Positions 1 to 8,672 are shown, numbered from the stretch's first letter. The stretch is 64,000 bases of DNA from JAFAHD01 sp963772515 (GCA_963772515.1 CAVYXC010000003.1:62001-126000), one strand, 5' to 3'. Translations and numbers: made by a program. Notes: generated from the sequence alone by a model not told the origin.

Positions 1-1077
1 GAAGCGCTGCTCGCGGCAGGCGCGCGGGTGGTCGTCACCACGCACTACACGCAGCTCAAAGTCTTCGCGGCGGCGACGGAGCGCGTGGCCAACGCCTCGA
101 TGCTTTTCGACGCAGCGACCAACGCGCCGACCTACGTGCTCGCCATCGGCGTGCCCGGCCAATCGCTCGCTTTTCCCCTCGCGCGGGCGCTCGGTCTGCC
201 GCCGCGCATGATCGCGCGGGCGGAAACGCTCCTCGGCGAAGAGGGCCGCCGCCTTGAGAGCGCGTTTGAAGGGCTTGCCGCCGAGCGCGCCGAGCTGATC
301 AAACGCCAGGCCGAATTCGAAGCCCTGCGCGCCCAGGCAAGCGGCCTGGAACGCCAGCTCAAAGATCAAGCGGCCGCGTTCGAACGCGAGCGCAAACAGT
401 TCGAGCATCGAGCGGCGGCCGTCCTCGATGACGCCGTGCGCCAAGTCCGCGCCGAACTGATGGAGCGAGCCGCGCGCAGCGGCGAATCGCGCCGGCGCCA
501 AAGCGGTTCAGCGGCGCCCGCCGCGGATCTGGGCAAGACGCTTGAAGACATGCGCAAGAGCCTCGGCTTGCAAAGCGCGGAGCCGGGCGATCCTGCCGCG
601 CGCCAGCTGCAGCCGGGAGACCGCGTCTACGTGCGCAGCTTCGGCGCGCCCGGCACGGTCGCCGAGCTCTACGATCGCGACGCGCTGGTCAACATGGGTT
701 CGGTGAAGGTCGTGGTGCCGCGCTCCGAGCTCGGCGCCGATGTCAGCGCCGCCGGGGCGTCGAGCACACCCAAGAAACCTGGAGCGGTCGAATTTATTCG
801 ACCGAACGCCGCAAACGTTCCGCTCGCAAGCGACGCGCCGAGCGCGATCGACGTGCGCGGCATGCGCGTCGACGAGGCGATGCCGCTGGTCGACAAAGCG
901 CTCGATAGCGCGAGCCTCGCGGGCGCCGCCGAACTGCGCATCATCCACGGCAAAGGCACCGGCCAGCTCGGCAAGGGGATTCGCGAGTTCCTGCGGGGCC
1001 ATGCGCAGGTCGCCGGACTTGCCCAGGCAGGCGATCGTGAAGGCGGCTCCGGCGTCACTATAGTAACTCTGCGCTGA
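1..1077 (+). CDS. mutS2: Endonuclease MutS2, C-terminal part (5' end outside window)
   Basis: MutS2 is a MutS-family ATPase with a C-terminal Smr nuclease domain, linked in other bacteria to suppression of recombination and to rescue of collided ribosomes. The frame is open to base 1, so the N-terminal and Walker A regions are missing. Visible in order are TTHY (about codon 13, the conserved segment after Walker B), a long Ala/Glu/Arg coiled coil (codons 75-150), a small beta-rich linker (about 200-240) and the Smr domain (about 280 to the end) with IDVRG and HGKGTG. A perfect palindrome at 785-804 is translated in frame between linker and Smr domain. The TGA overlaps the next ATG by one base (TGATG), so tyrS is probably coupled. 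Confidence 0.93.
   Translation, partial: EALLAAGARVVVTTHYTQLKVFAAATERVANASMLFDAATNAPTYVLAIGVPGQSLAFPLARALGLPPRMIARAETLLGEEGRRLESAFEGLAAERAELIKRQAEFEALRAQASGLERQLKDQAAAFERERKQFEHRAAAVLDDAVRQVRAELMERAARSGESRRRQSGSAAPAADLGKTLEDMRKSLGLQSAEPGDPAARQLQPGDRVYVRSFGAPGTVAELYDRDALVNMGSVKVVVPRSELGADVSAAGASSTPKKPGAVEFIRPNAANVPLASDAPSAIDVRGMRVDEAMPLVDKALDSASLAGAAELRIIHGKGTGQLGKGIREFLRGHAQVAGLAQAGDREGGSGVTIVTLR
785..804. repeat. Dispersed palindromic element, copy 1 (inside mutS2)
   Basis: Two 9-bp arms, CGGTCGAAT and ATTCGACCG, are separated by TT and preceded by GGAG. Here the element is read as VEFIRP in the mutS2 frame. The same element occurs at 4103-4122, 46584-46603 and 46620-46639. Confidence 0.8.
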
Positions 1078-2273
1078 TGACCGACCGCGCAAGCACGCGC
1101 ATGGCTGACGTTCTGAGCGGCCGTTGCGTCGACGTGGTATCTAAAGAAGATCTGGTGAAGCGGCTTGCCGAAGGGCGGCCGCTTCGCGTGAAGCTCGGCA
1201 TCGATCCGACAGGCCCGCAGCTCCATCTCGGCCATGCCGTCGTGCTGCGTAAGCTGCGCCAGTTCCAGGATCTTGGCCATCAGGCGATCCTCATCGTCGG
1301 CGACTTCACCGCACAGATCGGCGACCCGAGCGGCCGGGCCGACGCGCGCAAGCCGCGCTCGCGGGCAGACATCGTCAATGACATGAAGACGTACGCGGAG
1401 CAGGCGGGCCTGATCCTCGACATGGACAAGACCGAGATCCGCTACAACAGCGAGTGGCTGGGCAAGCTCTCATTCGGCGACCTCATCGAGCTCGCCGGCA
1501 AGACGACGGTGGCGCGCATGCTCGAGCGCGACGACTTCAGCAAGCGCTACTTCGCGCAAGAGCCGATCGGTCTGCACGAGCTGCTGTATCCGCTGGGCAT
1601 GGGGTACGACTCGGTCGCGGTCAAAGCCGACGTCGAGCTTGGCGGCACGGAGCAGCTGTTCAATCTGCTGATGGGCCGCAGGCTGCAAGAAGAGTTCGGG
1701 CAGGCGCCGCAGATCTGCATGACGCTGCCGATCCTCGAAGGCACGGACGGCGTGCAGCGCATGGGCAAGAGCCTCAACAATTTCATCGCGCTGCGCGAGG
1801 CGCCGGCGCAGATGTTCGGCAAGGTGATGTCGCTGCCCGACGTCCTGCTGCGCCGCTACTGGGAACTGGCTACCGCAGCCGACGACCGCGAGATCGAAAC
1901 CGCGCTCGCGCTGGCCCCGCGCGACTCCAAGCTCCTGCTCGCCGAAGCGATCGTCCGGCTGTATGACGGCGCGGAGGCCGCGCTCGAAGCGCGCACGCAT
2001 TTCGAGAAGACCGTCGTGCGCAAAGAAATACCCGAAGACATGCGCGAGTATCTGCTGACCATCGATCGCGAGGGACTAACCGTCTTGAAGCTGCTGGTGA
2101 TGACGGGTCTCGCCGGATCCAATCGCGAGGGGCTGCGTTTGATCGAACAGGGCGCGGTCAAGCTCGATGGCAAGCGCGTGGACGACGCGCAGCAGGCCCA
2201 AGATTCATGGGATGGCAGGGTGCTCCAGCGCGGCAACCATCATTTCGTCCGCATCCGGCAGACGGAGCCCTAG
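1077..2273 (+). CDS. tyrS: Tyrosine--tRNA ligase
   Basis: Class I aminoacyl-tRNA synthetase charging tRNA-Tyr in the cytoplasm. The HIGH motif is HLGH (residues 50-53). The KMSKS loop is RMGKS followed by LNN (228-235), closer to the TyrZ-like branch than to the KFGKS form. GDFTAQIGDPSG lies between them and an S4 RNA-binding domain (about 330-390) closes the protein. Its 398 residues are normal for the family. The start overlaps the mutS2 stop. The stop TAG lies in a CTAG that also supplies the stop of the convergent hslO gene. Confidence 0.97.
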   Translation: MTDRASTRMADVLSGRCVDVVSKEDLVKRLAEGRPLRVKLGIDPTGPQLHLGHAVVLRKLRQFQDLGHQAILIVGDFTAQIGDPSGRADARKPRSRADIVNDMKTYAEQAGLILDMDKTEIRYNSEWLGKLSFGDLIELAGKTTVARMLERDDFSKRYFAQEPIGLHELLYPLGMGYDSVAVKADVELGGTEQLFNLLMGRRLQEEFGQAPQICMTLPILEGTDGVQRMGKSLNNFIALREAPAQMFGKVMSLPDVLLRRYWELATAADDREIETALALAPRDSKLLLAEAIVRLYDGAEAALEARTHFEKTVVRKEIPEDMREYLLTIDREGLTVLKLLVMTGLAGSNREGLRLIEQGAVKLDGKRVDDAQQAQDSWDGRVLQRGNHHFVRIRQTEP

Positions 2274-3175
2274 CCCGCTCCGGGCTCGCTCGCGCGGTCC
2301 GCGCTCGCTCCCGCGAGGATCTGGCCGACCTCGTCCGGTGAGAAGTAGTAGCGCTGGCCGCAGAAGTCGCAGGTCGCCTCGGTGTCCGACCCTGCGGCCG
2401 CCATCTCGGCCAGTGCCTGCGACCCGAGCGTCACCAGCGCGCGGGCCACGCGCGCGCGATCGCATGGACATGAGAACGCCAGCGGTTGGAGATGGCGCAC
2501 GTGCGGCGACAGCCCCGCGCCCACCTCGTCGATCATCTCTTCAGGCGACATGCCGGCGCGCACGAGCATGCTGACCTGGCCGAGCCTGCGCGCCGCGGCT
2601 TCAAGCTTCTCAATGGTCGAAGTCTGTGCGCCCGGCAGCAGCTGCGCGATGATGCCGCCGGCGGCGAGCACTCCATCGGGATTTGCCAACACGCCGACCG
2701 CAACGACGCTTGGCACCTGCTCCGAGTTGGCGAAATAGTAGGCGAGGTCGTCGCCGATCTCGCCGCTGCGCAACGGCACGGCGCTCGTGTAGGGCAATCC
2801 GGTGTCGTAGATGCGCGTCACGTGCAGCGATCCGCGCCCGATGACGCCGCCGACATCGAACTTGCCCAACGCGTTGAGCGGCACTTCAGCTCGCGCACGG
2901 CCGGGATACCCGCGCACGCGTCCACCCGGCATGGCATCGGCGACCAGATAGCGCGCCGGACCATCGGCGCTGATCTGCAACGTGAGCCGTTCGCTGCCGC
3001 GCAACCCGATGCCGAGCAGCGCGGCTCCGGTGAGCAGGCGGCCAAGCGCAGCGGTGACGGTGGGCGAGCAATCGTGGCGCGCCTGCGCTTCGCGTACGAT
3101 GTCGGTGGTCCGTGCCGCGACGATGCGGGCAGTCTCTCCCGCAAGAGTGGCGCTGGCGGCGTAGTCGCGACTCAT
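2270..3175 (-). CDS. hslO: Redox-regulated holdase chaperone Hsp33
   Basis: Hsp33 is a cytoplasmic chaperone switched on by oxidation when its C-terminal zinc centre is released. The four zinc cysteines are present as CxC (C236, C238) and CxxC (C269, C272), and the N-terminal substrate-binding domain shows the family's GPARYLVADA and GIIAQLLPGA stretches. The length of 301 residues is typical. It converges on tyrS with overlapping stop codons and diverges from aroQ across a 77-bp gap that must hold both promoters. Confidence 0.95.
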   Translation of the reverse strand: MSRDYAASATLAGETARIVAARTTDIVREAQARHDCSPTVTAALGRLLTGAALLGIGLRGSERLTLQISADGPARYLVADAMPGGRVRGYPGRARAEVPLNALGKFDVGGVIGRGSLHVTRIYDTGLPYTSAVPLRSGEIGDDLAYYFANSEQVPSVVAVGVLANPDGVLAAGGIIAQLLPGAQTSTIEKLEAAARRLGQVSMLVRAGMSPEEMIDEVGAGLSPHVRHLQPLAFSCPCDRARVARALVTLGSQALAEMAAAGSDTEATCDFCGQRYYFSPDEVGQILAGASADRASEPGAG

Positions 3176-3252
3176 GCCGCGGTGCTTTTGGGGCGGCGTG
3201 CACGCGCCCTTCGTCCTAGGTTTCGCGCGCGCATCGGCCGAACCGCGCCGCG

Positions 3253-3702
3253 ATGAACCGTCGCGTCGTCGTGCTCCACGGCCCCAATCTCAACGCGCTG
3301 GGGACGCGCGAGCCCGCCGTCTACGGTTCGACGACGCTGGCGCAGACCGACGCTGCGATCGTCGCTTTAGCAGAACAACTGCGGCTCCAGGTCGAGATCA
3401 GCCAGCATCAAAGCGAAGGCGAGATCATCGAGCGCATCCACAATGCCGCGGCGGCCGGCAGCGCCATCATCATCAACCCGGGCGCGTACACGCACTACTC
3501 CTATGCGATCCGCGATGCGCTGGCGGCCGTGGCTGTGCCGAAAGTCGAAGTGCACCTGAGCAACATCTACGCGCGCGAGGCGTTTCGCCGCCGCTCGGTG
3601 ATGTCGCCCGTCGTCGACGGAACCGTCGCCGGTTTCGGAGCCGAATCCTACCTTCTCGCGCTGCGAGCAGTCGCGGCAATGTTCGATGAAATAAAGCGTT
3701 GA
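3253..3702 (+). CDS. aroQ: Type II 3-dehydroquinate dehydratase
   Basis: Shikimate-pathway enzyme that dehydrates 3-dehydroquinate to 3-dehydroshikimate; the type II enzyme is a small dodecameric flavodoxin-like protein. Family motifs are clear: GPNLNALGTREP near the N-terminus, the catalytic Tyr24, NPGAYTHYS around residues 75-83 with the catalytic histidine, and EVHLSNIYARE around 98-108. The length of 149 residues is standard. No other aro gene is nearby. A GC-rich inverted repeat follows at 3710-3735. Confidence 0.96.
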   Translation: MNRRVVVLHGPNLNALGTREPAVYGSTTLAQTDAAIVALAEQLRLQVEISQHQSEGEIIERIHNAAAAGSAIIINPGAYTHYSYAIRDALAAVAVPKVEVHLSNIYAREAFRRRSVMSPVVDGTVAGFGAESYLLALRAVAAMFDEIKR

Positions 3703-3709
3703 AGCGCGT

Positions 3710-3735
3710 CGAGGGCAGGAATCGCACGGCCCTCG
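3710..3735. repeat. Inverted repeat after aroQ
   Basis: Arms CGAGGGC and GCCCTCG are separated by 12 bases just after the aroQ stop. No T-tract follows, so it is a hairpin of unknown role and not a clear intrinsic terminator. Confidence 0.35.
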
Positions 3736-3800
3736 CCTAAAGCCATGACAACGCACAATTTCATTTGTGATCGTGTCGACATGTTGGAGGGGTGAATATA

Positions 3801-4088
3801 ATGACCAAGGCTGAGCTGATCGAGGAAGTGGCGGAGAAGACCGAGCTGACCAAGCGCGACGTCACGCACATCGTCGATACGCTGTTGGAGTCCATCAAGG
3901 GCGCACTGCAAAAGGGCGAAAAGGTGCAGCTCATCCCGTTCGGCAGCTTCGAGGTGCGCAAGCGCAAGGCGCGCGAAGGCCGCAACCCCAAGACAGGCGA
4001 GAAGCTCGTCATCGCTGCGCGCACGGTGCCGGCGTTCCATCCCGGTAAAGATCTGCGCGAGAGCGTCAACAAAGGCAAAAAGAAGTAA
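3801..4088 (+). CDS. hup: HU-family DNA-binding protein
   Basis: Small histone-like protein that bends DNA and organises the nucleoid. It starts MTKAELIEEVAEKTELTK and carries the HU/IHF signature GSFEVRKRKAREGRNPKTGE on the DNA-binding arm; 95 residues is normal. I place the start at ATG 3801 because the Shine-Dalgarno GGAGGGG (3786-3792) is well spaced from it, whereas the in-frame GTG at 3792 overlaps the ribosome site. A palindromic repeat and a strong terminator follow, so it is probably monocistronic. Confidence 0.95.
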   Translation: MTKAELIEEVAEKTELTKRDVTHIVDTLLESIKGALQKGEKVQLIPFGSFEVRKRKAREGRNPKTGEKLVIAARTVPAFHPGKDLRESVNKGKKK

Positions 4089-4102
4089 CCCTACCCATGT
4101 AG

Positions 4103-4122
4103 CGGTCGAATTCATTCGACCG
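4103..4122. repeat. Dispersed palindromic element, copy 2 (3' of hup)
   Basis: The same element as in mutS2, with a TC spacer in place of TT, preceded by TAG where other copies have GAG. It sits 15 bases past the hup stop and before the terminator, so it is transcribed in the 3' untranslated region. Confidence 0.8.
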
Positions 4123-4141
4123 TCAAGAGCCGATAGGCAGA

Positions 4142-4172
4142 CCCCTGGGCGACGCCCGGGGGTTTTGCTTTT
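4142..4172 (+). terminator. Rho-independent terminator of hup
   Basis: Nine-pair stem CCCCTGGGC / GCCCGGGGG with a GAC loop, followed by TTTTGCTTTT. It separates hup from the riboswitch-controlled transporter unit. Confidence 0.85.
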
Positions 4173-4184
4173 CCCGCGCAGGGG

Positions 4185-4214
4185 TTGACGCACCCGACGG
4201 GACGGAGGTAGAAT
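4185..4214 (+). promoter_or_regulatory. Promoter of the M-box/Nramp transcript
   Basis: TTGACG (4185-4190) and TAGAAT (4209-4214) are separated by 18 bases, a good sigma70-type promoter. Transcription would start near 4221, a few bases before the conserved M-box 5' strand at 4228. Confidence 0.7.
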
Positions 4215-4227
4215 CGGCGCAGACAGA

Positions 4228-4384
4228 CCTCGTTAGGTGAGGCGTCGACACGCAGAAAAGCCGCTACCCGGAAAGGTCGAGAGACCCCAATGGGTGACCA
4301 GGCACCGCCGAAATAAGGCGGTATCTAAGACGGCTAAGTCGCTCCGACTTTATGGCGCGTCGTGCCAAAACTCAACGCATGAGG
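4228..4384 (+). ncRNA. M-box (ykoK) magnesium riboswitch
   Basis: The leader matches M-box aptamers: CCTCGTTAGGTGAGGC opens the first helix and GAGG closes it at 4381-4384; between them lie GCCGCTACCCGGAAAGGTCG, AGAGACCCCAATGGGTGACC and GCCAAAACTCAACGC in the expected order. Known M-boxes fold on Mg2+ and repress Mg2+ transporter genes. About 80 bases separate the aptamer from the start codon and contain ACCGCCGGCGGT (4441-4452) but no T-tract, so control is more likely translational or Rho-dependent than by an intrinsic terminator. Confidence 0.9.
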
Positions 4385-4464
4385 GCGCTGGGAAGTACCC
4401 ATCGGCATACCCGCGACTTCATGACCGTTGAGCGAACGACACCGCCGGCGGTCTTCGCATTTAT

Positions 4465-5787
4465 ATGGTGAAAGAGCAAGAAGCGGGTCGATCCTTCGCC
4501 GCACGCCGGCCAAACGCGTGGCGCTCGGTCTTGCTTTTCCTCTCCGTCGTCGGACCCGGCATCATCACCGCCAACGCGGACAACGATGTCGGCGGCATCA
4601 CGACATACTCGCTCTCCGGCGCCCAGTTCGGCTACACGCAGCTGTGGATCCTCATTCCGGTGACCGTGGCGCTGCTGGTGATCCAGGAGATGTGCGCGCG
4701 CATGGGCGCGGTCACGGGCAAGGGCCTCGCCGATCTGATCCGCGAGAACTTCGGCGTCAGATTGACCTTCTGGGTCCTGTTGCTGTTCCTGCTCGGGAAC
4801 GTCGGGACCATCACCTCCGAGTTCGCCGGCGTCGCTTCAGCAGCCGCCATATTCCACGGGTACCTTCCGTGGCTGACGAAATTCTTGTTGGTGCCGCTGG
4901 TCGCGATCTTCGTGTTCGTCGTGGTCACGCGCGGCAACTACAGCGCGGTCGAGAAGGTGTTCTTTTTCTTCTGCTTCATCTATCTGACGTACGTCGTCAG
5001 CTGCTTCATCGTCCGGCCCGATTGGCACGACGCGCTCACCCAGTTCGTCTGGCCGCACTTCACGCCGACGAAGGCATATCTGTTGATGGCGATCGCCATC
5101 ATCGGGACGACCATCTCGCCATGGATGCAGTTCTACATCCAAGCGGCGATCGTCGAGAAGGGCGTCAAGGCCTCAGAGCTGCGATACGCTCGGATCGATG
5201 TCGTGACCGGGGCGCTGTTCACGGATTTCATCGCGTTCTTCATCATGGTGGCAAGCGCGGCGACGATCTACGTGCACAACGTTCACGCTCCGCCGGGCAA
5301 CCAGATCGTGGTGGACGATGTCAACAAGCTCGCGTTGGCCCTCACGCCGCTGGCAAGCAAATGGGCGTCGCTGCTGTTCGCGCTCGGATTGCTCAACGCC
5401 GGCATTTTCACGGCCTCGATCCTGCCGCTCTCGACGGCCTACTACGTCTGCGAGGCGTTCGGCTTCGAATCGGGAGTGGAGAAACGGTTCTCCGAGGCGC
5501 CGTTTTTCTACGGATTGTACGCGGCCCTCATCGTGATCGGCGCAGGCATCGTCATGATCCCGCATGCGCCGCTGCTCGACATCATCTTCTGGTCGCAAGT
5601 GCTCAACGGAGCGTTGTTGCCGCTCGTGCTCGTCTTGATGCTGCTGCTCATCAACAACAAGCAGCTGATGGGCCCTTACACGAATAACCTTGCGGTGAAC
5701 ATCGTCACCTTGGCGACGGTCGTGATCGTCGGCGTGCTGACGATCGTCTCCACGCTGCAGCTGATCTTCCCATCGCTGGGCTCCTAA
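4465..5787 (+). CDS. Nramp-family divalent metal transporter, probably Mg2+-transporting (NRMT-like)
   Basis: An inner-membrane transporter of the Nramp (SLC11) fold with about 11 predicted helices over 440 residues. The metal-site motifs differ from Mn2+/Fe2+ transporters: helix 1 has ADNDVGG (residues 38-44) where MntH has DPGN, and helix 6 has GTTISPW (214-220) where MntH has the metal-coordinating Met before Pro-His. Loss of that methionine is the hallmark of the prokaryotic Nramp-related magnesium transporters. The M-box riboswitch directly upstream fits Mg2+ as substrate. No strong Shine-Dalgarno is visible before ATG 4465; GTG 4468 is an alternative. The stop overlaps that of the convergent SDR gene. 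Confidence 0.9.
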   Translation: MVKEQEAGRSFAARRPNAWRSVLLFLSVVGPGIITANADNDVGGITTYSLSGAQFGYTQLWILIPVTVALLVIQEMCARMGAVTGKGLADLIRENFGVRLTFWVLLLFLLGNVGTITSEFAGVASAAAIFHGYLPWLTKFLLVPLVAIFVFVVVTRGNYSAVEKVFFFFCFIYLTYVVSCFIVRPDWHDALTQFVWPHFTPTKAYLLMAIAIIGTTISPWMQFYIQAAIVEKGVKASELRYARIDVVTGALFTDFIAFFIMVASAATIYVHNVHAPPGNQIVVDDVNKLALALTPLASKWASLLFALGLLNAGIFTASILPLSTAYYVCEAFGFESGVEKRFSEAPFFYGLYAALIVIGAGIVMIPHAPLLDIIFWSQVLNGALLPLVLVLMLLLINNKQLMGPYTNNLAVNIVTLATVVIVGVLTIVSTLQLIFPSLGS

Positions 5788-6614
5788 TGCAGATGCCGGA
5801 CGGAGAACGCCAGGCGATCGCGTACGCGCGTCGGTAGCGTCGCGACCAGATTCGCCATTTTCGAGCCGATCAAATAGTTCGTGCGCGGCCGTGCCGCGGT
5901 CAGCGCGTGCAGGATGGCGATCGTCACGCGCTCGACCGGCATCGCGTTGCGCTCTGCGGCTTGTGTCCCCCGGTACAGCCGCGCGAGCGCGTCGCCGTAG
6001 AGATTCATCGCCCGCGGACCAAGCGTGCGCTCGGCCTGCTCGCGCGAATCCTGTCCCTTCTTCCAGATCGGCGTCTTGACGTCGCCCGGCTCGACCAGCG
6101 CGACGAACACGCCGGCCGGCGCGAGCTCCATGCGCAGCGCATCGGTCAGCGCGCGCAGCGCGAACTTCGAGCCGGCGTACGGACCGAGGAACGGCACCGC
6201 GATCCGGCCGGATACCGAGCCGACGAACACGATCCTGCCGCGATGCTCGCGCAGCTGCGGCAGGAATGCCTGGCTCACGGCGATCGCGCCGAACACGTTG
6301 ACCTCGAATTGGCGGCGCAGCTCATCTAATGGAAGAAACTCGAGCGGGCCGGCGACCGCGATGCCGGCGTTGTTGACCACGCCGTGGAGCTGAGCGCCGC
6401 CGGCCGCCACCCGCGCGGCGGCTGCGTCGATGGCGGCTCGGTCGGTGACGTCGATCGTCAGCGGCACGATGTTCGGGTGCACGGCGCCCACCCGGGCTGC
6501 GTCGGCCTGCGTGCGGACGCCGGCGTAGACGGTGAAGTCTTGCGTGGCCAGCAGCTGCGCCGTCGCGGCGCCGATACCGCTTGACGCGCCGGTTACGACG
6601 ACGGCTCTTGACAT
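5784..6614 (-). CDS. SDR family NAD(P)-dependent oxidoreductase
   Basis: Short-chain dehydrogenase of 276 residues with the cofactor motif TGASSGIG near the N-terminus, the NNAG motif, and the catalytic YAGSK segment around residue 150. The start at 6614 (MSRAVVVTG) is chosen because homology begins there; the frame is open further upstream but reads as non-family sequence inside the preceding gene. It overlaps that gene's 3' end by 22 bases, so the two leftward SDR genes form an operon. The substrate cannot be told from sequence. Confidence 0.88.
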   Translation of the reverse strand: MSRAVVVTGASSGIGAATAQLLATQDFTVYAGVRTQADAARVGAVHPNIVPLTIDVTDRAAIDAAAARVAAGGAQLHGVVNNAGIAVAGPLEFLPLDELRRQFEVNVFGAIAVSQAFLPQLREHRGRIVFVGSVSGRIAVPFLGPYAGSKFALRALTDALRMELAPAGVFVALVEPGDVKTPIWKKGQDSREQAERTLGPRAMNLYGDALARLYRGTQAAERNAMPVERVTIAILHALTAARPRTNYLIGSKMANLVATLPTRVRDRLAFSVRHLH

Positions 6615-7399
6615 CGCCTGCTTTGCATGCGCGCGTCGCGATTGAGCCGCTCCTGGATGCGCGGGTCGCGAAACACCAGGTCCGTCAACCACGGGAACGT
6701 CGTGATCAAGAACACCGGTATCCGGTACCACCAAGGGACGATGCGCGCGCGGCGCGGGCGCGCGACTGCGTCGACGATGGCATCCGCCACGATCTCGGGC
6801 CCCGGCAGCCGATCGCCGTGCGCCGGGTTCATCGCCGAGCGCACGAAGCCGGGCTCGATCAACGTGACCGAGATGTTGTCGGCATGCACTTCGCGCCGCA
6901 CCGAATCGCTCAAACCGCGCAGCCCGAACTTCGACGCCGAGTAGATGCCCATGATCCCGACCTCGCCGGCGATCGAGCCGATGTTGACGATCGCGCCGCC
7001 GCCCTGCGCCTTCATGACCGGCAAGACGGCGTGCATGACCCGCGCCGGACCGAGCAGATTGATGGCGATGACGTCGTGCAGCTCATCGTCGCTGCGCTCG
7101 CCTAGCGCAGGACCCGAACCGATGCCGGCGACGTTGGCGAGGACGTCGATGCGCCCGAACGTCGCCACGGCAGTCGCCACAAGCCGGTCGATATCGGCCC
7201 GCTTCATGATGTCCGTCGCCACCGCTGCGACGCGTGCGCCGCGCTCGCGCAGTTCACGCTCGATCGAGTCGAGCAGGGCATCGGGCAGTGCGGCCAGCAC
7301 GACGGCGGCGCCGCGCGCGGCGAACGCGCGCGCGGTCGCGGCGCCGATGCTGCCCGACGCGCCGACGACGACCACGACCTTGTCCTGGAGGGCTGGCAT
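6593..7399 (-). CDS. SDR family NAD(P)-dependent oxidoreductase
   Basis: Second short-chain dehydrogenase, 268 residues, starting MPALQDKVVVVVGASGSIG. The glycine motif is GASGSIG, followed by NVAG and the active-site YSASK. The C-terminus (about 225 to the end) is hydrophobic and basic, so it may sit at the membrane. The start at 7399 is set by homology; further-upstream starts would run into the divergent promoter region. It diverges from the aldo/keto reductase across 74 bases. Confidence 0.87.
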   Translation of the reverse strand: MPALQDKVVVVVGASGSIGAATARAFAARGAAVVLAALPDALLDSIERELRERGARVAAVATDIMKRADIDRLVATAVATFGRIDVLANVAGIGSGPALGERSDDELHDVIAINLLGPARVMHAVLPVMKAQGGGAIVNIGSIAGEVGIMGIYSASKFGLRGLSDSVRREVHADNISVTLIEPGFVRSAMNPAHGDRLPGPEIVADAIVDAVARPRRARIVPWWYRIPVFLITTFPWLTDLVFRDPRIQERLNRDARMQSRRCQEPSS

Positions 7400-7473
7400 G
7401 CAGCGCGACTTGGCGCTTTGCCGCGTGCCCGCCTGGCGGAGGCGCCGTGCGGTGCGGAAAGGAATTCGCGCGC

Positions 7474-8418
7474 GTGGAGCATCGGCAGCTCGGCGCATCC
7501 GGTCTGCGTGTCTCGGTCGTCGGCCTCGGATGCAATAACTTCGGCGGCCGGCTCGACGTCGAGGGGACGCGCAAAGTCGTCGACGCGGCGATCGAGTCGG
7601 GCATCACGCTGTTCGATACGGCGGACATCTACGGAAACCGCGGCGGGTCCGAATCTGCGCTCGGCGAGGTCCTCGGGCAGCGGCGCAAGGATATCGTGCT
7701 GGCCACCAAGTTCGGCGGCGCCATGGACGAAGCCGGAATCCTCAAAGGTGCCTCGCGCCGCTATCTCGTGGGCGCGGTCGACGCAAGCCTGCGCCGCTTG
7801 CGCACGGATTGGATCGACCTGTATCAGCTGCACTTTCCGGATCCGCTGACGCCGATCGAAGAGACCTTGCGCGCGCTCGACGACCTGGTGCGCCAAGGCA
7901 AAGTGCGCTACATTGGCTGTTCGAACTTCGCCGCATGGCAGGTCGCCGATGCGCAATGGATCGCCCGCACGCACGAACTTGCGTCGTTCATCTCGTGCCA
8001 GGACGAGTATAGCCTGCTCGAGCGCGGTCCGGATCGAGAACTCATCCCCGCGATGCAGCATTTCTCGCTCGGGCTCTTGCCGTATTTTCCGCTCGCGAGC
8101 GGCATGCTATCGGGCAAGTACGTGCGCGGCCAGCCGCCGCCGGCCGGCACGAGAATGCACGCGGCGTCGCAGCTCGCGCAACGCTATTTCACGGACGCGC
8201 ACTGGGACGTGATCGACCGCCTGACGGAGTTCTGCGCGGCGCGCGGCCACTCGCTGCTCGACCTCGCGTTTGGCTGGCTGCTCGCACGGCCGACGGTAGC
8301 CAGCGTGATCGCCGGCGCGATGAAGGCCGAGCAAGTCGCACAGAACGTGCGTGCGGAGCAATGGCAGCTGAACGCGGCCGAGATAGACCGCATAACGGCG
8401 CAGGATGTCGGACGCTAG
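7474..8418 (+). CDS. Aldo/keto reductase
   Basis: NADPH-dependent oxidoreductase of the AKR TIM-barrel family, 314 residues. The catalytic tetrad is visible: DTADIYG (Asp and Tyr), ATKFGG (Lys) and YQLHFPD (His). The GCSNFAAWQ and SVIAGAMKAEQV segments are typical of the YghZ/Tas-like group. GTG 7474 is chosen: a GGAAAGGA ribosome site lies about 11 bases upstream and the first residues (VEHRQLGASGLRVSVVGLG) match the family N-terminus. The same frame continues after the stop into an orphan coding-like stretch. Confidence 0.92.
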   Translation: MEHRQLGASGLRVSVVGLGCNNFGGRLDVEGTRKVVDAAIESGITLFDTADIYGNRGGSESALGEVLGQRRKDIVLATKFGGAMDEAGILKGASRRYLVGAVDASLRRLRTDWIDLYQLHFPDPLTPIEETLRALDDLVRQGKVRYIGCSNFAAWQVADAQWIARTHELASFISCQDEYSLLERGPDRELIPAMQHFSLGLLPYFPLASGMLSGKYVRGQPPPAGTRMHAASQLAQRYFTDAHWDVIDRLTEFCAARGHSLLDLAFGWLLARPTVASVIAGAMKAEQVAQNVRAEQWQLNAAEIDRITAQDVGR

Positions 8419-8652
8419 CACGCGGCCCTTGCGAGCAGCGGCTCGCGCGTCATCAGCATCGGCAACGGCTCGCTGATCGCGACGAGCGACGGGTCGTATC
8501 GCGTCGACGACCCGCTCGCACAGCAAAAAACGCGCACCTGGAGCGTCGGCGACGCGATCACCATCTGCCCCGGCACGTCGGCTGACGGGACGCCCAATGC
8601 GGTGCTGGCCAACGGCGTGCGGGGTACCGTGCAGGCGGTGCCCGTCAAATAG
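8419..8652 (+). pseudogene. Orphan coding-like fragment without a start codon
   Basis: Directly after the TAG of the aldo/keto reductase the same frame stays open for 77 codons with normal high-GC third positions, ending NGVRGTVQAVPVK and a stop at 8650-8652. There is no ATG, GTG or TTG early in it. The peptide (SRVISIGNGSLIATSDG, then WSVGDAITICPG) looks like the C-terminal beta-rich domain of a small secreted protein. It could be the tail of a 5'-deleted gene or readthrough sequence. I do not recognise a named family. Confidence 0.35.
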
Positions 8653-8672
8653 AAGCCCATAGCCCTAGACGA

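Noticed and set aside
4428..5687. A 419-codon frame over the Nramp gene
   Set aside because: It is an Arg/His-rich shadow of the transporter; no hydrophobic helices and no homology.
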